This document shows, in pieces, positions 44,626 to 53,837 of a stretch of 64,000 nucleotides of DNA (positions are counted from its first letter, which is position 1; each line of letters opens with the position of its first letter). The notes under the pieces were generated by a model. The model was not told where the DNA came from. It saw nothing but the letters and a program-made list of their open reading frames with translations, and did no database searches. Source of the DNA: Vicia villosa (taxonomy: Eukaryota > Streptophyta > Magnoliopsida > Fabales > Fabaceae); NCBI RefSeq assembly GCF_029867415.1, contig NW_026705448.1, forward strand, positions 310,001 to 374,000. Reading direction: 5' to 3'. The position numbers and the translations under genes are program-made.

Positions 44626-47600
44626 ATTCACATCCACTCTGGATCCTATTGATAACGACTCTGCTATTGCTAAATATGACTTTGAAAATCCGATTGACCA
44701 AGCTGAGAATGAAGGTGAGGAAGATTGTGAAGTGCCTCGAGAAATTGTCAGATTACTAGAGCAAGAAGAAAAGACAATACAACCGCACGAAAAGCCAATT
44801 GAGACTGTGAACATAGGTACTGAAGAGGAAAAGAAAGAGATTAAGATAGGGGCTGAATTAGAAGAAGGCGTCAAACAAAGATTATTTCAAATGTTAGGAG
44901 ACAATGTTGAAATCTTTTCTTGGTCCTATGAAGATATGCATGGGCTCGATACTGATATTGTGGTCCATCGTCTACCTATCAAAGAAAATAGTCCTCCGAT
45001 TAAACATAAATTACGAAGAAATAGACCTGACATGGCTCAGAAAATCAAAGAAGAAGTCGAGAAACAATTCAATGCTGAGTTCCTGAAAGTGGTGAGTTAT
45101 CCGCCATGGATTGCCAATATAGTACATGTACCTAAGAAGGATGGAAAGGTCAGAATGTGCATAGACTATAGAGATCTGAATCGAGCGAGTCCGAAAGATG
45201 ATTTTCCCCTACCGCACATAGATATTCTGGTTGATAGTACTGCACAATGCAAAGTGTTCTCTTTCATGGATGGTTTCTCAGGTTACAATCAAATCAAGAT
45301 GGCACCCGAAGACATGGAAAAGACAACCTTCACTACGCCTTGGGGTACTTTCTGTTACAAGGTCATGCCGTTTGGGTTGAAGAATGCTGGGGCAACATAC
45401 CAACGTGCAATGGTAGCTCTATTACATGATATGATCCACAAAGAAATAGAAGTTTATGTCGATGATATGATCGCAAAGTCCAACACTGAAGAAGAACATC
45501 TAAACCATCTGCAAAAGTTGTTTGATAGGTTGAAGAAATACAAGCTGAGACTAAATCCAAACAAATGCACCTTTAGCGTGAGGTCTGGTAAACTGCTGGA
45601 TTTTGTTGTTAGTAGTAAAGGTATTGAAGTCGATCCTGCAAAGGTAAAAGCCATACAAGAGATGCCTGCTCCACGAAACGAGAAAGAAGTTAGAGGATTT
45701 CTGGGACGCCTGAACTACATTGCTAGATTTATCTTCCATCTGACCGTTACTTGTGAGCCAATCTTCAAATTATTGAGGAAAGATCAAGTAGTGAAATGGA
45801 ATGACCAATGTCAAGAAGCCTTTGACAAAATAAAGGAATACCTACAAGAACCTCCGATCATGATACCACCTGTTGAAGGAAGACCTCTAATTATGTACTT
45901 AACCGTGCTAGAGAACTCAATGGGGTGCGTACTGGGGCAACATGACGAGTCTGGTCGAAAAGAGCATGCAATATACTACCTTAGCAAAAAGTTTACCGAT
46001 TGTGAAACAAGATACTCACTGCTCGAGAAAACTTGCTGTGCTTTGGCATGGGTTGCTCGCCGACTTAGACAGTATATGTTGAACCATACCACTTTATTGA
46101 TCTCTAGAATGGATCCTATCAAGTATGTGTTCAAAAAGTCTGCTCTCTCTGGACAAATAGCAAGATGGCAAATGATATTAACCGAGTACGACATCCAATA
46201 TACAACTCAAAAAGAAATCAAAGGAAGCATAGTGGCAGATCATTTGGCACAACAAGCTGTGGAAGACTATCAATCCATGAGTTTTGAATTTCCCGATGAA
46301 GACGTTATGTTTGTTACTGATTGTGAAGAGCCTGGTCCGGATGAAGGACCTGAACCTGGATCCCGATGGACTATGGTTTTTGATGGAGCTTCAAATGCAC
46401 TTGGTAATGGTATTGGCGCTGTGATTATCTCTCCCGAAGGTGGACACACTCCATTCACCGCAAGGTTGTGTTTTGATTGTACCAACAATATGGACGAGTA
46501 TGAAGCATGTATCTTAGGCCGTGTATGGGGATTCCGCTTTGGTCATCAGCCAAGTCAAAGGATAATGGGACACAAAGCATTCTAATCTCGTGCCCTACAA
46601 AGAGTTGGTGCTATCCCTAATTACATACTTCGAAGAGATTACTTTCGAGCATATTCCCCGAGAAGAGAATCAATTAGCTGATGCATTGGCTACCATGTCA
46701 TCCATGTTCAAAGTCAGATGGGACAACGAAGCTCCCATAGTTATTATAAGAAGACATGACGAACCTGCACACTGTTACATGATAGTTACTAATGAGGTCG
46801 AAGAAAAGCCATGGTTTTACGAAGTAAAAAGATATCTCGAAGCTCAAGAGTACCCTGAAGGGGCATCCATCAATGATAAGAAATTCTTAATAAGGTTCGC
46901 CTCCAAATTCTTTCTGAGCAATGGAACCTTATACAAGCGAAACCATGATTCAACTTTGCTTCACTGTGTGAACAAGAAGGAAGCTGAGGAAATCATGGAA
47001 GACATGCATGATGGCACTTTTGGAACCCACTCTAGTGGGCACACTATGGCTAAAAAGATTCTAAGAGCCAGTTACTATTGGTCCACTATGGAAACTGATT
47101 GTCACCAACATTCTAGAACATGCCACAAGTGTCAGATATACGCCAGCAAAGTACACGTACCTTCTGTTCCTCTAAATGTTCTAACTGCTCCTTGGCCGTT
47201 TGCAATGTGGGGCATCAATATGATCGGAGAGATTAAACCTACCACTTCCAATGGACACCATTTCATCCTCGTGGCCATTGATTACTTCACCAAATGGGTA
47301 GAGGCTGCTTCGTTTGCTTCCGTAACCAAGAATGTGGTGGCTCGATTCATTAAACACAATCTCATTTGTCGGTATGGCATCCCCGAAAGGATTATCATTG
47401 ATAATGGTACCAATTTGAATAACAAGATGATTACTGAGCTCTGCACACAATTCAATATCAAGCATCACAGTTCTTCTCCTTATAGACCTAAGATGAATGG
47501 CGTTGTGGAGGCCGCCAACAAGAATATAAAGAAGATTGTGCAGAAAATGGTTGTGACTTATAAAGATTGGCATGAGATGTTGCCGTTTGCTCTTCATGGT

Positions 47601-48032
47601 TACCGTACTTCTGCACGCACATCAACTGGGGCAACCCCTTTCTCACTAGTCTATGGTATGGAAGCCGTGCTACCAATCGAAGTTCAAATTCCATCCTTAA
47701 GGATAATGAAAGAAGCAGAGTTAGATGGAGACGAATGGATTCAAACTCGACTGGATCAGATAAACCTGATTGATGAAAAGAGGCTTGCGGCCGTTTGTCA
47801 TGGACAATTGTATCAAAAGCGTATGATCAAAGCATTTAACAAAAGAGTCAAACAACAAGTCTACCAAATTGGTGACTTGGTCATAAAGAGAATCATTCTA
47901 TCACAAGGTGATCTTAGGGGGAAGTGGACGCCTACGTATGAAGGACCATTCGTGATCAAGAAAATGTTCTCTAGAGGAGCAATGATACTTACTACCATGG
48001 ATGGCGAAGTTTCCGCATCCCGTGAATGCTGA
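44626..48032 (+). pseudogene. Ogre pol: RT, RNase H, second RNase H, integrase
   Basis: RT has VPKKDGKVRMCIDYRDLN, MDGFSGYNQIKMAPED and YVDDMIAKSN (45457-45486). RNase H (RKEHAIYYLSKKFTDCETRY, near 45958-46020) follows, then the extra archaeal-type RNase H typical of Tat/Ogre (MVFDGASNALGNGIGAVI, 46374-46425). That domain is broken: about 20 residues are missing after EYEACILG (46500-46540), with a frameshift and TAA near 46578. The frame then runs clean from 46590. Integrase has the H-H-C-C module (near 47020-47130), then WGINMIG at 47208-47228, where the first catalytic Asp is Asn (AAT 47217-47219), DNGTN and VVEAANKN. The pol cannot be fully active. Confidence 0.88.
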
Positions 48033-48135
48033 CATAGTAAAAAAATACTACGCATAAAAAAGACTCGCTAGGTCGACGTACCTAGGCAAAAGTAAGGGCA
48101 TCCCGACAAACCAAAAGGGTTTGGGCAAAAGTTAG
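48033..48135 (+). other. Ogre 3' end and polypurine tract
   Basis: CCTAGGCAAAAGTAAGGGCA and, after the CCAAAAGGGT run, GGGCAAAAGTTAG sit directly before the LTR start TGTTATACC. Two GGCAAAAGT phrases flank the tract, as in Ogre 3' ends. Confidence 0.75.
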
Positions 48136-49004
48136 TGTTATACCCCAAAATTTGCCCACATCTTTTTCAAGAAAACTCCAATCTGAAAATTAAGAGTCTC
48201 ATATAATCATGGATTATTTCAACAAATATCCTGACATATGAAATACTTAGTTTTTAGAATTTTTCTTATACAGTAATTTGGCTTGCAGTTGAATTTATTC
48301 TTACGCAAACGCCAAATACTGTCTATTACTTCACACATGCTATTTATTTATTTACAGATAAATAGTACTGACACAATTGGTATAGGACTAAATCTTTTGC
48401 AGGCGCAAAAAGAAAATTAACTTTGACTATTGATTTTTCACTCTAACTGCTACGTCAATACCTGAATAGTCAGTTGACAGCCAAACTGCTGGCAGTACAA
48501 TTCTCAGTGTTTTGTACCATCAATCAAATCAATCTTTCACAATTCAAAATTCCAAGATTTTTGTTCTAGAAATCTTCTGAATGTCACGCGATTAGCAGAG
48601 ACTCAACACTGCACAAAAATCAGGTACGCTTAACTGTCTCCTACATAAACAGTCCCTGACTAGGGTTTTCTTGTTTTTTCAGGAGAAACAAGTTTTGAGA
48701 GCTCAAATGGATTTCATACACATCCATATATCTCAAAGTACCATCACACAAATTTTCAAACTTCAATTCACTCAAACGCACCGTCAGCAGCTCAAACAGT
48801 CAACAGACGACCCGTTTGACCAAAAAGTCAACAGACAGTCAAAAATGAAATTTTTTGTCAAAGTCCATATTTTGTCAAAGGATTCATCATTTGATCATTG
48901 GATGATCATAATTCATCAAGGAAAGATCAAAAATCAACAAAACCCTAAGATTCAAAATTAGGGTTTTTGCCTGAAAAGTCAACTCAACTTTGACTGATCA
49001 TAAC
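48136..49004 (+). repeat. Ogre LTR 2, left part
   Basis: Starts TGTTATACCCCAAAATTTGC directly after the Ogre purine tract. Interrupted at 49004 by the minus-strand Athila; it resumes at 60954. Total length without the insertion is about 3845 bp. Confidence 0.88.
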
Positions 49005-50448
49005 TGATCGGAAAATAGCAAGTGTACTACTTTTGATACCGATGTAGTTATTAAAATGGAGTTGAATCCAAGTATCGATCACAAGGACTGCGAATAAAGT
49101 ATAAGCCAGTACTAAATTTCAATTGAACAAAAAGCTATTGTTGGGTTTTTGATTTGCTTGATGAAACTACTAACTGTTTATAATTAAAAATGATAAGTAA
49201 ATGATGATTTGGTTCACAAATGAGAAAGCATGCTAAGGTTGATGTATAAATCTTATGTAACCCCTTGAAAACAACGTTGTTCATGAAAAGATGTGACCAC
49301 AATTGAGTATCAATTCTATAAAATAGTTTTCCCTAATTCCTTAGTGGAGAACTTCTTAATACTTAAAAGTCAATTTCAATTCCTCAATAATTGATTTTAG
49401 TATTAAGGCATTATGCATCGTGTTCTAGAATGGATGATCACTATGGTGAAATCCTTATTCCTAAGCGATTTACCGGTAATGTTTTGATTCAAAACGCATT
49501 AGAGTGGTGTGTCAAGCCTAACCCTAATCATAGATCAACAAAATATTTTCCAATACAATGAAGCATGAAAATCTTTGAATCATAAACTCAAATTATAAAA
49601 ACATCAAATTCATCACAACGGTTTTAACAAGTCATTACATGAAAAGATTTAGGGACATCACCCTAGCATAAAATAGTTTAGCTACTCATAATGTTTAAGA
49701 AAATAACAAGAGTAATTGAAGTCATTACAAGAAATTATCGGTTGATATGATCTCCAATCGCGAGTGCTCTTGAAGATCTCTTCCAAAACCCTTGACTCTT
49801 CTTTTTCTGTAATTCTCTATGCTCAATGATCCAAGATCCATGATTCCTTCTTCCTGTTAGGTTTTAGTAGTGTTGGCAGTCATCCCTCGTCTCCGAAAGG
49901 TCCAAAATACCCTTAATGAGTTCAAGGCTTTCAAAATATCAAAAGTTGGAAATCTGCCCGCGCCTACCAACACGGACCGTGTGCAGGAACACGGGTGCCC
50001 GTGTTGGTCAATTGCTTCAGCACCACAAATTCACTTTCTGCGCAGCTTTTCACACGGACCGTGTGCAGGAACACGGGTGCCCGTGTGAAACCTCTGTTTT
50101 TCTATCCAAAAACCAACTTTCCAGCCATCTTTTGACACGCCCGTGTGCACACACACGGGTGCCCGTGTTGACCTCAGTTTTGGCTCTTTTGGCTTCTTTT
50201 TCTCGCTCGTGCGCGCCATAAACTTCGACCTCTCCCGTGCATTAACCTGGCCACACACAAACTAACAACCAACGCATAAAACGGCACTTGAATAATACTC
50301 AGAACACACTAATCATGCAACAACATCACACAATCGACAAACAAGAAACTTACTAACAAAACCTATAACAACGCCACATAGTATTACCAAGATTATGACT
50401 TTTAGTCGGAAAAAGGTGCGGAAACTTACTAGAAATGGTGACCGATCA
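49005..50448 (-). repeat. 3' LTR of intact Athila
   Basis: TGATCGG...CCGATCA, 1444 bp. Three phased CACGG-N-CCGTG palindrome pairs lie at 49970-50169. Confidence 0.95.
49970..50169. promoter_or_regulatory. Three phased GC-rich palindrome pairs in LTR
   Basis: Each pair is ACACGG-A-CCGTGT (or ACACGCCCGTGT) then ACACGGGTGCCCGTGT. Centres are 49976/49996.5, 50058/50078.5 and 50140.5/50160.5: spacing 20.5, 20.5 and 20 bp. The DNA between pairs is unrelated. About 280-480 bp from the LTR 5' end in element orientation. The copies at 60470-60669 in the other LTR are identical. Confidence 0.75.
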
Positions 50449-51780
50449 CAACCCCACACTTATCTCATTGCTTGTCCTCAAGTGATGTATCGAGTCAAAA
50501 CAAAGGTCACCGACGAGACTCTTTTCTCCACAACACAACCAGGTTTTTCGCAAAATTCCTACACTTAGCAATCGAGTGTAAAGTTTCCTTCTTCAGACTA
50601 TCAATGGCATTCCCACTTTCGAACACGCTTTTTACCTGCAAGCTTTTCACATTCTCACAACATCTCTCCGGGTTAAAGTGTCTACACTCATAGAATCAAG
50701 GCATGCATATTACTTTCAACTTTGAATAAATTCTCAAATCACTACACACAGAGATTACACACACTTTATGAGGTCTTAGGGATGTAACGTGGCTTTGGTT
50801 TGGTGGGTAAACAAGGAACGAGGTAACAAATGGTTTAGGTGCTCGGCATTACATAGGATTCACTTCTCTACTCATTTTGATCTGAATCATAAGAATGGGG
50901 TTTGAACCTTTTTCAGATTAAAAGTGGACCGGGGCAAATATCTTATTCTGCTTTGAAATTTAAACCTCTTTTTGTTGGTTTTCACAAGATCATATTCATC
51001 TTTTTCTCTTTTTTTTTTCTTGATATTCTTTTTTTTTCTTGCCCCCCTTTTCAATGGTTCACAACCCCACACTTAGATCCTTTTAGTGTCTTACAAGTGA
51101 TTAATCAAGAATGCCGAGCGATGACATGAACAATGAGATAACGGGTGATAAACAGACTAACACAATGAACAAAACAACTATTATGGCTCAAAGGGGGTTA
51201 ACGATGGATAACATGCATACGGGATGGTTAGAAAGGCTCGGGGTTACGGAGAAGAAACTTGCCTCAGTGGGTGCTTTCTTAGTGTGCTTGTGTTATGAGA
51301 AAATACGCAAAATCAAAGTGAATAGTGCCATACCTGACTTAGCTCTCATAAGGATGTTATAAATTTGGCTCTGACATCTCACCGGGTAGGTTAAGCTTGC
51401 ATGCTTCAAAGTGCTCTAGGTGTTCTGCCATTTCCTTTCCTCCAAAGTTCACCATACTCTCTCTTGGTTCAGTGTTTTCCTCATTGCGTCCAACCTTCTT
51501 TTCTTTGATTGTGTCAACTTCCGCGGTGCCTGTAGAGATCAAGTGTGAGATGTGTTGTTCAACCACTATCTAATCATTCGCCCCCCTCCGACTTGTATCC
51601 AACCTGGTAACACAATGGCAGCACTGCAAACTCGAAATAAACATGAAAACAGAAAGACAAAAGAAAAAAAATTCAAATTAAACAAACTAAACAGAAAGCA
51701 AAGCAAAATAGATCCTCCCCCACACTTGAACTAAACATTGTCTCAATGTTTTAATTCCAGTGTGACGGAGATTACCAATC
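50449..51780 (-). other. 3' non-coding region and polypurine tract of intact Athila
   Basis: AGTGTGGGGTTG (minus, 50449-50460) abuts the 3' LTR. A second long purine tract in element orientation lies at about 50995-51050. No coding signal. Confidence 0.7.
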
Positions 51781-53109
51781 TCACTGATAAGGCGGTGGAG
51801 GAGGAGGGTCCTGAGGAAATTGCAACATGAGGCGTCGCATCATCTCCTGGACATCATCCACCACTGCTCCTTGTCTGAACAACTCAACACCCTGCCGTGT
51901 TTGCTCGGTGCGGAGAGCGCCAATCTCCGTTTGTACCCACCCCCATTGATCCTGAGTCATGGAAGATGATCCAACAGTGTGCTGGAAAAACTGTCGAGGA
52001 GGCGGGACAGGGCGATCTTGAGCGGGGAGGTCATCCTCCATGTCGTCACCTACAAAATCATGGTCATGTGGAGGGCTTTCACCCATAAACTCACCTGTTG
52101 CTACATATAACCAGTTAGCACGATTTGCAATAGAAACAGAATCAGGTGCAGGTAGTGCTATAACATGCTGTCCATGGACAGTTAGTGAGTAATACCCAGG
52201 TTTTACTATAATCATCCTCTGATTTACAAGAGTTTGCAAATCAATTTTCTTACCCGGTAATGAAGGCTCATCATTCAACAGGTGACCATAATCCAAGTGC
52301 TCAGCTAATTGAGAGATCATTCCCCCAACTGAAATCTCTCCACAAGAAGAATTACCAACTTGCTTCAGGTGGTTAGCAGCAAAAGCAGCGACATTCACCC
52401 GACTTACCTCAATCATGTTATGCAACAAAAATAGCTCTCTTTTCGCACAGACCCCTGTACTATCCCCCCTCCCAAACAAGGTAAAAGCCAAACCTTTCTG
52501 AGCATAACGGAAACAAGGGTTATGAATCCCCGAGGCCTTAGCCTTGCTTGGATTGTACCCAGCTGCACCAGTAATGGCTTCCCAGAATTCACAAGCAGGA
52601 AAAGTTTCAGGGGCAGCCCCTGGTCCAGAGGACGGTAATTTCAGTGCCTCCCCTACCTCTTCCACAGACAACACATGCTTATGCCCAAACATATAAAACT
52701 CTAGATCACCAAAGTACTCCATTTCGGAGCCATTCCATTTGTGTCTCAATTTGAAATCTACAGTGCTCAGGAATTCCAAAGTTAGGCCCTCATAAGTCGG
52801 TGCCTCAAACAGCATAAAAGGCAACATACCGATGTTGTGAAACATCCGGTAGACTTCATCTTTGAGGCCTAACTTGGTAAGAGTATCATCACAAATATAT
52901 CTAGTCGGTAGCAATTTACGTTGCACTAAAATATCATACCTAGCTTTGTGTTCAGGAAGTGCAAACGTAATGCCATGGGCATTCTCTTCTTGGTCCCCTC
53001 TACGAACGGTTGCCCGACTTGGAGCGCGACGGACCCGCTGCCTCGGTTGGGAGGGTTCGGCAAAATCATCCCGAACATTACGGCGTGTGGTTGTCTTTCG
53101 GGGAGGCAT
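51781..53109 (-). CDS. Athila ORF1-type protein (second ORF)
   Basis: Open frame of 442 codons. Start placed at MPPRKTTTRRNVRDDF (53109), which gives the expected basic N-terminus; the frame is open 36 bases further upstream. It contains PEHKARYDILVQRKLLPTRY, the conserved VYRMFHNIGMLPFM region, a central EFWEAITG segment, a helical ELFLLHNMIEVSRVNVAAF segment and a Pro-rich end (PPPPPPYQ). This is the Athila/Arabidopsis retrotransposon ORF1 family, located after pol where env would be. No signal peptide or membrane segment is seen, so an envelope role is unlikely. Function is unknown; basic N-terminus suggests nuclear or nucleic-acid-binding activity (inference). The upstream 690 bp hold three palindrome pairs that may act in its expression. 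Confidence 0.82.
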   Translation of the reverse strand: MPPRKTTTRRNVRDDFAEPSQPRQRVRRAPSRATVRRGDQEENAHGITFALPEHKARYDILVQRKLLPTRYICDDTLTKLGLKDEVYRMFHNIGMLPFMLFEAPTYEGLTLEFLSTVDFKLRHKWNGSEMEYFGDLEFYMFGHKHVLSVEEVGEALKLPSSGPGAAPETFPACEFWEAITGAAGYNPSKAKASGIHNPCFRYAQKGLAFTLFGRGDSTGVCAKRELFLLHNMIEVSRVNVAAFAANHLKQVGNSSCGEISVGGMISQLAEHLDYGHLLNDEPSLPGKKIDLQTLVNQRMIIVKPGYYSLTVHGQHVIALPAPDSVSIANRANWLYVATGEFMGESPPHDHDFVGDDMEDDLPAQDRPVPPPRQFFQHTVGSSSMTQDQWGWVQTEIGALRTEQTRQGVELFRQGAVVDDVQEMMRRLMLQFPQDPPPPPPYQ

Positions 53110-53438
53110 TGTAATAGCTCTGCAAGAAAAAGTTAACAAAAACACACAAATAACACAAGGAAAAATTCGGAAAAATAAAATTGCACGAAATCAAAAATCT
53201 GAACCGATAGAAGTGAAGAGGATGGAGAGTAGAACAACTTTTGTGAAAGCACTATGGTGTTTTGATGGGTGGTTGATGGTGGTATGATGAGTTTAGTGAA
53301 GGTGGAGGCTAGGGTTTAATGGAGGATGAGAAAGAAAAGTGGGAGAATGAATGGAAAGAAGAAGAAGATTGGTTATAATGGAGATGGGCCCCACATGGGG
53401 TTTTAAAAAAAATTTGAAAAATTCTGCCCCGCACTGTT

Positions 53439-53650
53439 CACACGGTCCGTGTCCCTGCACACGGGCGGCCGTGTGAAAAAGCTGGATTGAAATTTTGGGG
53501 CGTGCTGAGGGCAACACGGGCCGTGTTGCTGCACACGGGTGCCCGTGTTGCAAGTGCTGAAGCCACTTTTTTTAAATTTTTTATTTCTTCTTTTCAGGCA
53601 GTTTTCAACACGGGCCGTGTTGCTGCACACGGGTGCCCGTGTTGATGGCT
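53439..53650. promoter_or_regulatory. Internal phased GC-rich palindrome pairs upstream of second ORF
   Basis: Three pairs with centres 53446/53466.5, 53520/53540.5 and 53614/53634.5, all 20.5 bp apart. The motifs are variants of those in the LTR (CACACGG-T-CCGTGT; the 19-bp palindrome GCAACACGGGCCGTGTTGC; ACACGGGTGCCCGTGT). They lie 330-540 bp upstream of the second ORF start, in element orientation. Confidence 0.75.
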
Positions 53651-53774
53651 TTCAATGCACCAAAAATGGACACTCTCCGTGCCTTTGTACTCTAGTTGCG
53701 TCTACCGGTCCAAACTCTACCACCTACAAAAGAAACGAAATAAAACAAAGAAAATGAAAGTTAACGGAAACAAA

Positions 53775-53822
53775 CGTGGGTTGCCTCCCACGGAGCGCTG
53801 CGTTTAACGTCGCATGGCTCGA
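53775..53822 (-). promoter_or_regulatory. Conserved post-pol element with hairpin
   Basis: On the minus strand GAGCCATGCGACGTTAAACG then CGTGGG-AGGCAA-CCCACG (53792-53775), a perfect 6-bp stem with a six-base loop, about 15 bases after the pol stop. Shared with the deleted Athila at 36178-36226 although the element sequences around it have diverged. Confidence 0.65.
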
Positions 53823-53837
53823 CGGTCCATCGTCCTA

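Noticed and set aside
49970..50169. GC-rich dyads as transcription terminators
   Set aside because: No T-run follows, the context is a plant LTR, and pairing with fixed spacing is not a terminator feature.
49916..50258. Overlapping short ORFs on both strands over the palindromes (also 53293-53757 and 60416-60758)
   Set aside because: They arise because GC-rich palindromes lack stop codons on either strand. They repeat with the LTR and resemble no protein.
51781..53109. Athila second ORF as an envelope protein
   Set aside because: No signal peptide, transmembrane segment or cysteine pattern is visible; it matches the ORF1-type family instead.
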